A DNA stretch of 64,000 nt, from assembly GCF_000308475.2 (NCBI RefSeq), contig NZ_BAFT02000032.1, positions 53,353 to 117,352 on the forward strand. Direction: 5' to 3'. Every line of letters starts with the position of its first letter. The first letter of the stretch is position 1. The translations under genes and the position numbers were made by a program. This stretch comes from Nocardia brasiliensis NBRC 14402. Its GTDB lineage: Bacteria; Actinomycetota; Actinomycetes; Mycobacteriales; Mycobacteriaceae. Shown in pieces: positions 44,488 to 56,249 of the stretch. The notes under the pieces were generated by a model that worked only from the letters and a program-made list of their open reading frames with translations, searched no databases and had not been told where the DNA came from.

Positions 44488-46011
44488 TCATGCTCCCTGT
44501 GACCCGGTGTAGCGGTAGTGGTTCACCGGGGAGTACCGACCGCCCCAGATGGCGCGGAGGAAGGAACCCGGGCGGATGTAGGCGACCTCGCCTCGGGCGT
44601 TGACATAGTAGGTGCGGGTGCCGCCGTTGATCTCTTTGTAGTAGAGCTCGATGTTGCGGCCGTTGCGTTGCACCGCACGGTGATAGCGGTCGTGCGCGGC
44701 CTGGGTCACCTCGGCGACGTCGGCGCCGCGGCGCAGCGTCTCCTTGATGATGCGGACCGCGTGATCGGCGGCCAGTTCGGCGGCCGAATGCCAGCCCGTG
44801 CCGGTCCACGAGTACGGCCCGACGATCATCCAGCGGTTCGGGAAACCGGGCACGCTGAGCCCCTCGTAGGCCTGCATGCCGCGGGTGGCGAACAAGGTGC
44901 CGAGATCGGCGTCGTCGCGGCCGACGATGGTGCCGGGCGGGTAGGCGCGCGGATCGATGAACACGACGAATCCCGTTGCGAGCACGATCATGTCGTAGGT
45001 GCGGTCGACGCCGGCCGTGGTGCGGACGCCCGTGCGGGTGAGCCGCTCGATCGGTTCGGTGATCAGGTTGGTGTTCGCCCGGTTGAAGGTCTGCAGGAAC
45101 GAGTTCGACAGCACCGGGCGCTTCACCACCAACCCGAACCGCGGGCGCAGCAGTTGCCGCACCGCCGGGTCCTGCACCGCCTTCAGCAGCACGAGCGAAT
45201 ACGCCGCGCGCGCACTGAGATCGAACCCGACCAGCAAGGCCTTCGCCACCGGTTTCGGCAGCACCGCGGCCAGTCGCAACATCAGATCGAAGAACGCCAA
45301 TCCGATGCCGTGCAGGAACCCGACGAGCCTGCGCGAGCGCAGCACCCTGCCGACGCCGGAGGTCAGGTCGAAGTCCGGCTTCGGCAGACACCACACCGGC
45401 GTGCGCTGATAGACGTCGACCACCGCGGCGTCGGGGGCGAGCGCGGGCACGATCTGCACCGCGCTCGCCCCCGTGCCGATCACCGCGACACGCTTGCCCT
45501 CGTGCCGGTGCGCGTGCTGCCAGGCCGCGGTCCGCTGCACCACGCCCGCGAACTCGTCGATGCCCGCGATATCCGGCTCGGTCACCGGGTCGACGAACAC
45601 GCCGACCGCGGTGATCAGGAACCGTGCCGTGGTCGTCGCACCGTCGGCCAGTCGCAGACTCCAGCACCGTTGTGCCGCATCCCATTTCTGGGCCACGACG
45701 TGCTTGCCGAACTGGAGGTGCGGATAGAGGCCGTACTGCCGGGCGGCCCGCACGTGATAGTCGCGGACCTCGGCGCCCTTCGGGAAGAACCGAGTCCAGT
45801 TGCGGTTCTTCAGGAACGAGTACTGATAGGCGAGTCCGGGCGAGTCGGCACAGATCGCCGGATAGGTGTTGCTGTGCCAGCTGCCACCGACATCGTCGGC
45901 CCGCTCCAGGATGGTGAAATCCTGGATACCCGCCTGCTTCAGCTTGATTCCGGTGACGATCCCACTCGGACCCGCCCCGACCACCGCGACCGTGAAGTCG
46001 GGAGCTGTCAT
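44488..46011 (-). CDS. class-B-like flavin monooxygenase (BVMO/N-oxygenase group)
   Basis: The 507-residue product has two dinucleotide motifs, VVGAGPSG at 11-17 for FAD and VIGTGAS near residue 175 for NADPH, and ERADDVGGSWHSNTYP after the first. The Baeyer-Villiger fingerprint FxGxxxHxxxW appears as FAGVVQRTAAW, with Arg in place of His, so it is probably not a classical Baeyer-Villiger enzyme; N-oxidation or hydroxylation is possible. The ATG overlaps the ligase stop (ATGA). The open frame extends ~520 codons upstream through the ligase gene, but that is a shadow. The C-terminal 100 residues (NGRNIELYYKEINGG) are unlike standard BVMOs. Confidence 0.82.
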   Translation of the reverse strand: MTAPDFTVAVVGAGPSGIVTGIKLKQAGIQDFTILERADDVGGSWHSNTYPAICADSPGLAYQYSFLKNRNWTRFFPKGAEVRDYHVRAARQYGLYPHLQFGKHVVAQKWDAAQRCWSLRLADGATTTARFLITAVGVFVDPVTEPDIAGIDEFAGVVQRTAAWQHAHRHEGKRVAVIGTGASAVQIVPALAPDAAVVDVYQRTPVWCLPKPDFDLTSGVGRVLRSRRLVGFLHGIGLAFFDLMLRLAAVLPKPVAKALLVGFDLSARAAYSLVLLKAVQDPAVRQLLRPRFGLVVKRPVLSNSFLQTFNRANTNLITEPIERLTRTGVRTTAGVDRTYDMIVLATGFVVFIDPRAYPPGTIVGRDDADLGTLFATRGMQAYEGLSVPGFPNRWMIVGPYSWTGTGWHSAAELAADHAVRIIKETLRRGADVAEVTQAAHDRYHRAVQRNGRNIELYYKEINGGTRTYYVNARGEVAYIRPGSFLRAIWGGRYSPVNHYRYTGSQGA

Positions 46012-47708
46012 GTCCACCGGCCCTTTCCGATGGCCTCGGCCGCCCCGAACAGTTGTTTGCGCAGGGCGACCCGGCGGACCTTCCAGGTCGCGGTGCGCGG
46101 GAACTCCGACCACTTGACCTGGATCGGCTCCGCGAGCTCCGGCATGTCGTGGGTCGCCGCCCGCCAGGCGTTCTTGTCCAGCTCGCGGTCCCCATCGATG
46201 CTGAGCACGGGCTGCGGCGGGCCGCCGGCGATGGCGAGCACGATGACCTCGGTCGTTTCGGGCAGCCGGTCGAGCAGCACGTCCTCGAGTTCGATGGTGC
46301 TCGATTCGGGCAGGCGATCGATCTCGCGGTCGATCATGCGCACGGTGCCCCAGCGGCTCACGATGCCGAGGTCGCCGAGATCCCACCATTCGCCGTCCAC
46401 CTTGTGGGTGTGCCGGTCCTGCTCGTTGACGTAGGCGAGGCAGCGTCCCGGCGCGGACAGCTGGATCAGGCCGACCTGACCGCGCGGCACCGGACGCCCG
46501 GTCTCCGGGTCGACGCAGCGGACCTTGCCCCAGCGCGGCACCGCCCAGCCAAGCACCTGGGTGGGCGGCGGCCGATGCCCGACGCGACGCACCGAATGCC
46601 GGACGTAGACGCGGACCGCCACCGGCCCCGCCTCCGACTGGCTCCACGACTGCAACCAGAGCGGTTGCCGACGTTTGCTGGCGTTCAAGAACTTTCGCAT
46701 CGTGCGGGTGTGGATGCCGTCGTAGGAACTGACATAGACGCGGACGTCGGCGAACGGACGGCCGGGATCGTCGATGTACTTCTCCCAGTAGAGGAATCCG
46801 TTCGGGACGGTCTCCATGAACGTCGGCCGGTAGGCGACGAGCGCATCGCGCACCGCGGGATCCATCGGATCGGACAGGCACAGCATGGTGGGTTGCACCG
46901 TCGCCATCGCCAGCAGGCCGGTGATCACCCGCTGGTGGCAGTAGGGCTCGCAGATCGCGAACCGATCGGTGGCCCGCAGCCCGACCCCGGGCCAGCGCTC
47001 GGCCTCGCCCAGCGCCAGCGAGTACAGCGAATTCGCGGAATGCATCACGAGTTTCGGTGCGCCGGTGGTGCCGGAGGTGTGCGTGATGACCATCGGCTCG
47101 AACGGCTGGCGCATCGCGTTCGCCGGCACGATGCCCTCGTCCAGGGCGAACCAGTCGTCGAGGTCGGGCCGGTCGTCCGGGCGTCCGACACAGGCCGTGC
47201 GCACGGTCTTGGCGACCAGTTCGGGATCGATGCCCATCCGGTCCACCGCGCCGGCGTCGGTGACCAGGAACGGCGTCTCCAGCCGGCCGATCAGGATATC
47301 GAGCACCTCGCGGCTGTGGTTGTCCGAGATCAGCGCGGGGATGGCGCCCAGGCGGGCGATCGCGCTGGCCAGGAACGCGGTGTCGAGATGGTTGCGCTTG
47401 ACGACCGCGACGCGATCCCAGGGCCGCACGCCCCACGCGTTCAGTTTCGCGGCGAGGTGATCGACGATGGTCGCGCAGTTGCCGTAGTTCAGGATCGTGC
47501 CGAATTCCGGGGCCAGATCCGGGACGCGGTCCACGGTGATGGTGTTCAGCGAGCCGCGCTGCGCGGCCGCGTGCCACACCTCGCCGATCCGGCCGGTGGC
47601 CGGGATGCGCGAGACCGGGCTGATGCGCTTCTGGAAACGCGACGGGGCATACACCCGAAGGAAATCGGGGACCGGGCGCGCGGCGTGCGCGTCGGTGGTT
47701 GTGCTCAT
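46008..47708 (-). CDS. AMP-forming ligase (ANL superfamily), candidate nitrite-dependent diazotase or acyl ligase
   Basis: The 566-residue product has the P-loop HTSGTTGAPKLV with SGTTGAPK at 212-219, the WWDLGDLGIV motif with the ribose-binding Asp, a divergent RMIDREIDRLP hinge where RxxDxIxxxG is usual, and a Lys near the end in RTATWKVRR. It is an AMP ligase, but its hinge and aromatic region differ from typical acyl-CoA synthetases. In the cremeomycin pathway a relative, CreM, uses ATP and nitrite to diazotise an amine, so the presence of a nitrous-acid-forming gene in the same operon makes this a candidate for that step. Loading an acyl chain onto CoA is the alternative. GGAGA lies 4 nt before the ATG. 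Confidence 0.78.
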   Translation of the reverse strand: MSTTTDAHAARPVPDFLRVYAPSRFQKRISPVSRIPATGRIGEVWHAAAQRGSLNTITVDRVPDLAPEFGTILNYGNCATIVDHLAAKLNAWGVRPWDRVAVVKRNHLDTAFLASAIARLGAIPALISDNHSREVLDILIGRLETPFLVTDAGAVDRMGIDPELVAKTVRTACVGRPDDRPDLDDWFALDEGIVPANAMRQPFEPMVITHTSGTTGAPKLVMHSANSLYSLALGEAERWPGVGLRATDRFAICEPYCHQRVITGLLAMATVQPTMLCLSDPMDPAVRDALVAYRPTFMETVPNGFLYWEKYIDDPGRPFADVRVYVSSYDGIHTRTMRKFLNASKRRQPLWLQSWSQSEAGPVAVRVYVRHSVRRVGHRPPPTQVLGWAVPRWGKVRCVDPETGRPVPRGQVGLIQLSAPGRCLAYVNEQDRHTHKVDGEWWDLGDLGIVSRWGTVRMIDREIDRLPESSTIELEDVLLDRLPETTEVIVLAIAGGPPQPVLSIDGDRELDKNAWRAATHDMPELAEPIQVKWSEFPRTATWKVRRVALRKQLFGAAEAIGKGRWT

Positions 47709-47766
47709 GTTCTCTCCGTAACGATAGGTGCTGCGTTGTCGGGCAGGGGCGGTCGAGCCGGGGCGG

Positions 47767-50426
<2,660 letters not shown>

Positions 50427-50430
<4 letters not shown>

Positions 50431-51320
50431 CGGTGGTCCCCCTGTTCTGCGAAGCGTGCCGCGGGCCTGCGGTAGACCGATGCCGCGGCGACCGGGCCCG
50501 CGCCCGCGGCGAGCAGCAGCAGGTCCGAGACCGGGCCGTCGGCGGTGGCCGCGGCGTACGCGATCAACGACGCGGCGGTATGCGGATCGCGGCCGTACCC
50601 CGCCGGCGCGGCCACGACGAGCCCGAAGCCCAGTTCCGCGGCGACCCGCGCGCCGAAATCCGCCACCGGCTGCGTGGTGACCAAAGTCGTTGTGGCAGGG
50701 TCGATGTGCTCGGCGTCCAGGCAGTCGTGCGCGGCCCGGACCGCGGTCTTGAAGACCTCGTCCTCGTCGAACACCGACCCGAAGCTGAGGGTTTCCCGCC
50801 CGGTAGCGCCCATCTCGGCGAGATCGACGTACCCGTGCGGTTCGAACTTGCCGGTGGTCGCGGCTCCGTACACCTTGCCGAAACCCTCTTGCTGTGCAAC
50901 ATGTTTCAGCACGGCTGCGGCACCGGTCGAGGCGTAGGGGAACGAGCGTGCGCGGTCGGTGGAGGGGTGGCCGTCGCCCGCGACGACCAGACAGCGGCCG
51001 CTGCCGCGCGTCCGCAAGATCGCGTCACACACCTCCACCGCACCCAGAAATCCACACGGGCCGTTCATCAGATCGAAGGACAACACCGGTTCGATATCCG
51101 ACGCGTACCGCAGGCCTATTTCGGCGCGTTTCTGGATCAATGCGGCCACGGCCGGTTCCACGATATTGCGGTCGCGGTAGACGCCGGTATTGATGAAGGT
51201 ATGAATTCCGGCGTCGCCCACCTCGGCCACACAGGCACGCGCGGCCCGCACCGCGTGTTCGATGGCGCTCCCGGTATCCGCATCATTGCTCACCTGGACG
51301 GTTTCGACCACGATACCCAT
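50427..51320 (-). CDS. KAS III-like thiolase-fold protein with degenerate active site
   Basis: The 297-residue product has the thiolase fold of KAS III, with the nucleophile Cys89 in LMNGPCGFLG and a GDGHPS segment. The usual His motif appears as TTQP (216-219), with Thr instead of His, and the Asn motif is absent. It is about 50 residues shorter than normal. It starts 3 bp after a complete KAS III gene, so the pair may act as a heterodimer or the protein may have a different acyl-transfer job. Its ATPase-kinase/aminotransferase neighbour follows by ATGA overlap. Confidence 0.78.
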
Positions 51321-51323
51321 GGC

Positions 51324-52373
51324 TCACACACCTACTTCACGCAGAGATACGGAGATGGTCCCGTAGACCATTCCGGACGCGGACGGAACGATCAGCACCT
51401 TCGACCCGGGCGGTATCTCGCCTCGTTTCAAATGGTCGTGCAAGACCACGAAATGGGAAGTCGATGCGGTGTTGCCATATTTTTCCAGCGACGTGAGATG
51501 TTCCGGTTGCGGACTCTCGTATTCGCGCACCATGAGGCTGTTGACGTAATCCAGCGCGGGCTTGCTGAACTGGTGATGGATGACGAAATCGAAGCCTTCT
51601 TGCTCGAACGAAGACCCTCGGGTCGCGAGATAGTCGCGCAATCGGCGAATACCTTGCAGATACCGTTCCTCGTTCTGCATGGCGCGATTGTCGGTGTACA
51701 TCGCGATACCCTGGTTCCGATCGCTGGGCATGCCGATGCAGAGGTCGGCGTATTCGGCCGAGGTCATCATATCGATGAATTCGATCGAATCGCCCGGGCT
51801 GCCCTCCGCATCCAGGAGCACCGCGGCACCCGCGTCGCCGACGGTGAGCGCGGCGAAGTGCGGGTCGTATTTCTTGGAGATCTCCCGGACCGCGGTCTCC
51901 GCGATGGGGGTGATCTGCTCTCCGCTGACCACCAGGCCGCGCCGGACCAGGCCGGCCCGGATCATGCTGTCCAGGATCAGCACGCCGGTGGACATGCCCG
52001 CGCACGCGTTCGTGATATCGAAGTATTTCGCGTCGTGCGCACCGATCGTGTTCCGGACGAGCAGCGCGAACGACGGTTCATAATAGAACTTGGTCCCGGC
52101 GACAGTTCGTGTTATCGACGTCGAGATCACGATGTCCAGGTCTTCGGCCGTATATCGGGAATTGTCCAGACACTGTTGCGCGGCGGTCGATGCCAGCACA
52201 CAGGAATCCTCGACGACTCCGTCCGCGTTCCGGTGCACCCGCCGCTCCCGAATTCCGGTGATCCGCTCCAGATCGAAGCGGAATTCCGGATCCAACCGTC
52301 CCACCAATTCCTCGGTGGTGACCACTCGTTCCGGCACATAGGTGCCGATGGATTCGATTCGAGATAGGACCAT
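51324..52373 (-). CDS. beta-ketoacyl synthase III (KAS III/FabH-like)
   Basis: The 349-residue product has the full KAS III triad: Cys124 in ITNACAGMSTG, His267 in VIHHQFSKP and Asn301 in KYGNTAST. It condenses an acyl-CoA starter with malonyl-ACP or a similar partner, or forms another C-C or ester bond as some natural-product KAS III enzymes do. GGAGG lies 7 nt before the ATG. It is the first gene of the 11-kb operon. No acyl carrier protein gene is seen in the operon, so a carrier would have to come from elsewhere or CoA esters are used. Confidence 0.88.
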   Translation of the reverse strand: MVLSRIESIGTYVPERVVTTEELVGRLDPEFRFDLERITGIRERRVHRNADGVVEDSCVLASTAAQQCLDNSRYTAEDLDIVISTSITRTVAGTKFYYEPSFALLVRNTIGAHDAKYFDITNACAGMSTGVLILDSMIRAGLVRRGLVVSGEQITPIAETAVREISKKYDPHFAALTVGDAGAAVLLDAEGSPGDSIEFIDMMTSAEYADLCIGMPSDRNQGIAMYTDNRAMQNEERYLQGIRRLRDYLATRGSSFEQEGFDFVIHHQFSKPALDYVNSLMVREYESPQPEHLTSLEKYGNTASTSHFVVLHDHLKRGEIPPGSKVLIVPSASGMVYGTISVSLREVGV

Positions 52374-53088
52374 TAATCATCCTCCAGGGAAAATCGACAC
52401 AGCCCAGCACTACCGCACCGCACAGGGCGGCGGGCAGTGTTGATTCTCGCGTGTCAGCCGAACAACGAAGTCGGCAACAATACCCGGTGACGGCACCGCA
52501 CTACCGCCGTCACCGGCTGGTCAACGCTCCGAATTCCACGCCGTTGGGAGAATAGTGCGATCCACGTCGTTGGGCCTCGCACGGACAGAGCAATCGACAG
52601 AACTATCGAATTAATCGCAGCAGGAAACCCGAACCTGCAGGCAATCAGGTCAGAAAGATTGACATCTCATTGGTTCGCATCACCACAACCAGACCCCCAT
52701 TGCGTCGATACCGGCACGGACGATCCGACTATTTCAACTCGGTCTCATCTAGATCGTCTGGCAACTGAGGTTACCCGACCGGGTCAGGTCAGGCAATACT
52801 AAGAAACCGACTGCCCATGATCCCACGACCACGCCGTCATCGAGATGCGTTATGCCGCAGGATGTTAGACGCCACGCTCGATGGTCTTGTGAATTGCGCT
52901 GCGCACCAATGCCTTTCGCGGCGTCGAAACCGACTCGGGCACATCCGCTCTCGCTGCGCTGGGCCTCGCGGCCCACCGCGTGGCAGGAACTTGCCATTGA
53001 CGCTCCCGTGCCGGGCCGCCGGGCACGCCGAGACGGGCATCACCACACCGCACCCCGGCCCGCGGCGGCGACGCGGAGCTCGGGCACG
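52374..53088. other. 715-nt leader/intergenic region of the biosynthetic operon
   Basis: No supported gene lies here. It is less GC-rich than the flanking genes and must hold the promoter for the operon (minus) and the LLM oxidoreductase (plus). TTGACA occurs at 52659-52664 on the plus strand but lacks a fitting -10. A weak partial match to the 73-nt repeat (GCGTGTCAGCCGAACAAC, near 52448) is also present. Confidence 0.45.
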
Positions 53089-54018
53089 ATGGTGCTCATG
53101 GAATTGCGCATCTTCACCGAACCACAGCAGGGTGCGAGCTACGACACCCTGCTCACCGTTGCCAAGGCCACCGAGGATCTGGGATTCGACGCGTTCTTCC
53201 GGTCCGACCACTACCTGAAGATGGGCGACGCCGACGGCCTGCCCGGCCCCACCGACGCGTGGATCACCCTCGCCGGACTGGCCAGGGAGACCAAGCGGAT
53301 CCGGCTGGGCACCCTCGTCACCGCCGCCACCTTCCGGCTGCCCGGCCCGCTGGCCATCCAGGTCGCGCAGGTGGACCAGATGTCGGGCGGCCGGGTGGAG
53401 CTGGGCCTCGGCAGCGGCTGGTTCGCCGAGGAGCACGCCGCCTACGGCATCCCCTTCCCGGCGGACAAGTTCGCGCGCTTCGAGGAGCAACTGGCGATCA
53501 TCACCGGGCTGTGGTCCACCAAGCCCGGCGATACCTTCTCCTTCGACGGCGAGCACTACCAGCTCACCGACTCCCCCGCGCTGCCGAAGCCGGTGCAGAG
53601 TCCGGTGCCGTTGCTGATCGGCGGCCACGGCGCCAAGCGCACGCCGCGCCTGGCCGCCGAGTACGCGACCGAGTTCAACATGCCGTTCTCCTCGGTGGAG
53701 GACAGCGCCGCCCAATTCGACCGGGTGCGCGCCGCCGCCGAGGCCCGCGGCCGCCGGGGCGAGGACCTCGTCTACTCGAACGGTCTCGTCGCCTGCGTCG
53801 GCGCGAACGACGCCGAGGTGGCCCGGCGCGCCGCCGCGATCGGCCGCGAGGTGGCCGAACTGAAGACGAACGGCCTGGCCGGCTCGCCCGCCGAAGTGGT
53901 CGACAAGATCGGTCGCTACGCCGAGATCGGTACCCAGCGGATCTACTTGCAGATCCTCGATCTCGACGACCTCGACCACCTCGCGCTGATCGCGGACCAG
54001 GTGCAGGCCAAGCTCTGA
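53089..54018 (+). CDS. LLM-class (F420-type) flavin oxidoreductase
   Basis: The 309-residue product has the luciferase-like fold with FFRSDHYLKMGD, the LGTLVTAATFRLPGPLAIQVAQVDQMSGGRVELGLGSGWF series and IGGHGAKRTPRLAAEYA, the pattern of actinobacterial F420-dependent oxidoreductases. ATG 53089 follows GGAG by 10 nt; ATG 53098 is the other choice. It is divergent from the biosynthetic operon and might be a tailoring enzyme for it, but shared regulation is not shown. Confidence 0.85.
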   Translation: MVLMELRIFTEPQQGASYDTLLTVAKATEDLGFDAFFRSDHYLKMGDADGLPGPTDAWITLAGLARETKRIRLGTLVTAATFRLPGPLAIQVAQVDQMSGGRVELGLGSGWFAEEHAAYGIPFPADKFARFEEQLAIITGLWSTKPGDTFSFDGEHYQLTDSPALPKPVQSPVPLLIGGHGAKRTPRLAAEYATEFNMPFSSVEDSAAQFDRVRAAAEARGRRGEDLVYSNGLVACVGANDAEVARRAAAIGREVAELKTNGLAGSPAEVVDKIGRYAEIGTQRIYLQILDLDDLDHLALIADQVQAKL

Positions 54019-54044
54019 CCCGCGGACCGGCGGCGCCGCTCGGC

Positions 54045-56117
54045 TCAGTCGAGCGGCCTGCTGGTCGGCAGGTTGACGAAGCTCGGCGCGGCCGGATCCA
54101 GCAGCACCGATTGCGGTTTCAGTTCGGTGTTGTTCAGCAGCGGCCGGAAAGCCAGCGCCTTCGGCGAGTTTCCGGCGAAGACGTCGACGCGCAGCCGATG
54201 ACCCGGTTGCAGCACCGCCTGCACCGGGATGACGGCGATGTCCAGCGCCGTCGGCTCACCGGGCACCACCGGCAGCAGCCGATCCAGGGTGATCGGGTTG
54301 TACGGGGCGGTGAAATCACCGTTGGCCGAACGGGCGCTCTTCGCCTCGTCCACCGCGCGCATCGACGCGGTCAGCTGGCCGGTGCTCAGTACGGTGGAAG
54401 TACCTTCCGGCGCAACATCGTTCACGGTCACCGACCAGTAGCCGTCGGTCGCGTCGTGCACGGTGTTGAGATGGACGTTGATCGGCCCGGAGATGACCGT
54501 CGGCTCCGCGACCGGTGCGCCGGTGAAGGTCAGCGCGTTCTGCTCGGCGATCCGGGAATCCTTGGCGCACATGTCCAATGCCGCGGTGAGGCCCGCCGAC
54601 CCCTGCGCGGCATCGCGCGAACACACGGTGCTCAAGCCGGGGGCCACCGTCAGCGTCTCGGTTTCCTCCGGTCGTGCGGTGGACAGCGACCCGTCGTAGA
54701 CGCTCGTCGCGGTGCCGCTCGGCGCCGCGGTCAGATACACCCGCCGGTGGGTGACGCCGGTCTGCGGGAACTCTCCCAGCGTGATCCAGCCGCCGCCCTG
54801 CTCCCAGACGGTCACCGGGCCGAAGTCGTCGATCCCGTGGTCGATGTCCTTGAGCCACTTGTCGAACCACACCCGCTGCAACACCGGCAGCCGCGGCGGC
54901 GCGCCCGGGAAGCCGGTGCCCGAACCCGGATTCGCGTGATAAGTGTCGCCGACGATCAGTTGTTTCCGGCTCGGGGCCAACGGGATCGCGTTGTAGAGCT
55001 TGGTGGCGCTGTTGGCGAAGATATCGTGCCAGCCGCTGTAGACGAAGGTGGGCACGGTGATCCGCTCCGGGTGGCCCAGAATGCCTTGGCGCAGTTCACT
55101 GTTCTCGTCCAGCAACTCGGCCAGGGCGGGTGGCACGGCGTCCAGCGACGGCGTGACCAGCGCCTGCACCAGCAGATCGTAATTGGTGGACGGGTCGGCC
55201 ATCCGGTCGTGGAACCACTGCCAGTCGAAGGTGCCGTCGAGCATCGAGCGCACGTCGGGCAGCACCTTCATCTGGTTCACGTTGCTCAGCCAGAGCGGCA
55301 TGAAGGTGGTGCCGATGCCGCCGCCCGGCGCGACGACGTCGCGCATCAGGTCGCTGCCCGGCGTGACCGGGAAGATGGCTTTCAGTGCGGCCGGGGCGTT
55401 TTCGGCCGCGCGGAGCTGGTTGATGCCCGCGTAGGAGCCGCCGTTCATGCCGATTTTGCCGGTGGACCACGGCTGGGCGGCGGCCCACTCGATCACCTCC
55501 CGGGTGTCCAGCTGCTCGCGCGCGCCGAGCGTGTCCCACATCCCCTGGGAGAAGCCGGTGCCCCGGACATCGGCGATCACCTGCGTGTAGCCGCTGCGGA
55601 TCAGGTCGCGATCGATGCCCAGCACGGTGTGCACGGTGCCGCCGTCGAGTGCGTGCAGCAGATCCTCGAAACCGCTGACCGGGGTGCCGGACAGGTCCAT
55701 CCGCCGGATCAGGTCCACCGCCATCGGTTGCAGATTCGGGATGGCCAGCGCCGAATCGACCAGATTGGACGCCAATTTGCTGTACGGCGTGAGATTCACG
55801 ATCGTCGGCAAGGGCCGCTGCTCGATCTGTCCCGCGGCGTCCATCGGGCGGTACACGTTGGCCTTCAACACCACGCCGTCGCTCATCCGGATGGGGACGT
55901 CCCAGTCGATGTGCACATCGGCGTAGGGCTGCGGTCCGTCATGGAGTGCGGTCCAGCGCTCGCTGCGCTGCCCCTCGGAGTCGCTGCTCGGTTCCGCGGC
56001 TGCGGCGCCGGATAGGGAGTCGACCGCGAATAGACCGCCAACCACGAGCACGGCTACCGCCGTCACCACTCGAGCCACGCTGACAAACCGTTGTGCCACT
56101 TGACGCCCCGAACGCAT
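54045..56117 (-). CDS. secreted CocE/NonD family hydrolase
   Basis: The 690-residue product has a signal peptide (hydrophobic 14-32, cleavage after AAAA near 41), then a CocE/X-Pro dipeptidyl-peptidase-type alpha/beta-hydrolase. The nucleophile motif GMNGGSYAG is near residue 225, the catalytic His-side region YSGWHDIFANS near 365, and the C-terminal jelly-roll domain begins about 470. It acts on acyl or peptide bonds outside the cell; relatives cleave X-Pro peptides, cocaine or beta-lactam side chains. Four Cys in the C-terminal part may pair. ATG has GGAG 4 nt upstream. Confidence 0.87.
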   Translation of the reverse strand: MRSGRQVAQRFVSVARVVTAVAVLVVGGLFAVDSLSGAAAAEPSSDSEGQRSERWTALHDGPQPYADVHIDWDVPIRMSDGVVLKANVYRPMDAAGQIEQRPLPTIVNLTPYSKLASNLVDSALAIPNLQPMAVDLIRRMDLSGTPVSGFEDLLHALDGGTVHTVLGIDRDLIRSGYTQVIADVRGTGFSQGMWDTLGAREQLDTREVIEWAAAQPWSTGKIGMNGGSYAGINQLRAAENAPAALKAIFPVTPGSDLMRDVVAPGGGIGTTFMPLWLSNVNQMKVLPDVRSMLDGTFDWQWFHDRMADPSTNYDLLVQALVTPSLDAVPPALAELLDENSELRQGILGHPERITVPTFVYSGWHDIFANSATKLYNAIPLAPSRKQLIVGDTYHANPGSGTGFPGAPPRLPVLQRVWFDKWLKDIDHGIDDFGPVTVWEQGGGWITLGEFPQTGVTHRRVYLTAAPSGTATSVYDGSLSTARPEETETLTVAPGLSTVCSRDAAQGSAGLTAALDMCAKDSRIAEQNALTFTGAPVAEPTVISGPINVHLNTVHDATDGYWSVTVNDVAPEGTSTVLSTGQLTASMRAVDEAKSARSANGDFTAPYNPITLDRLLPVVPGEPTALDIAVIPVQAVLQPGHRLRVDVFAGNSPKALAFRPLLNNTELKPQSVLLDPAAPSFVNLPTSRPLD

Positions 56118-56249
56118 CCGTCTCCTCGACTGAGTTCTCGCACGCTGATTGAGTTACGGTGTAGCGAGGGGACAACATAGCAATCGGTGTGCAAATTTTC
56201 GGGGAGGTACGGCCCGATCGGGCATTCGGCCGGCCACGCCGATTCCTGG

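Noticed and set aside
46012..47577. N-terminal extension of the flavin monooxygenase to about 1029 residues
   Set aside because: The extra part is the AMP ligase gene read in the wrong frame; the ATGA overlap at 46008-46011 marks the real start.
50895..50908. KstR-like sequence TGCAACATGTTTCA
   Set aside because: It fits the consensus but lies inside the coding sequence of the degenerate KAS III gene, far from any start, so it is probably chance.
52446..52465. Third copy of the 73-nt repeat
   Set aside because: Only about 18 nt are similar, with several mismatches; it is too short to separate from chance.
52766..52784. Possible iron box TGAGGTTACCCGACCGGGT
   Set aside because: Only about 12 of 19 positions fit and it is over 300 nt from either flanking start.
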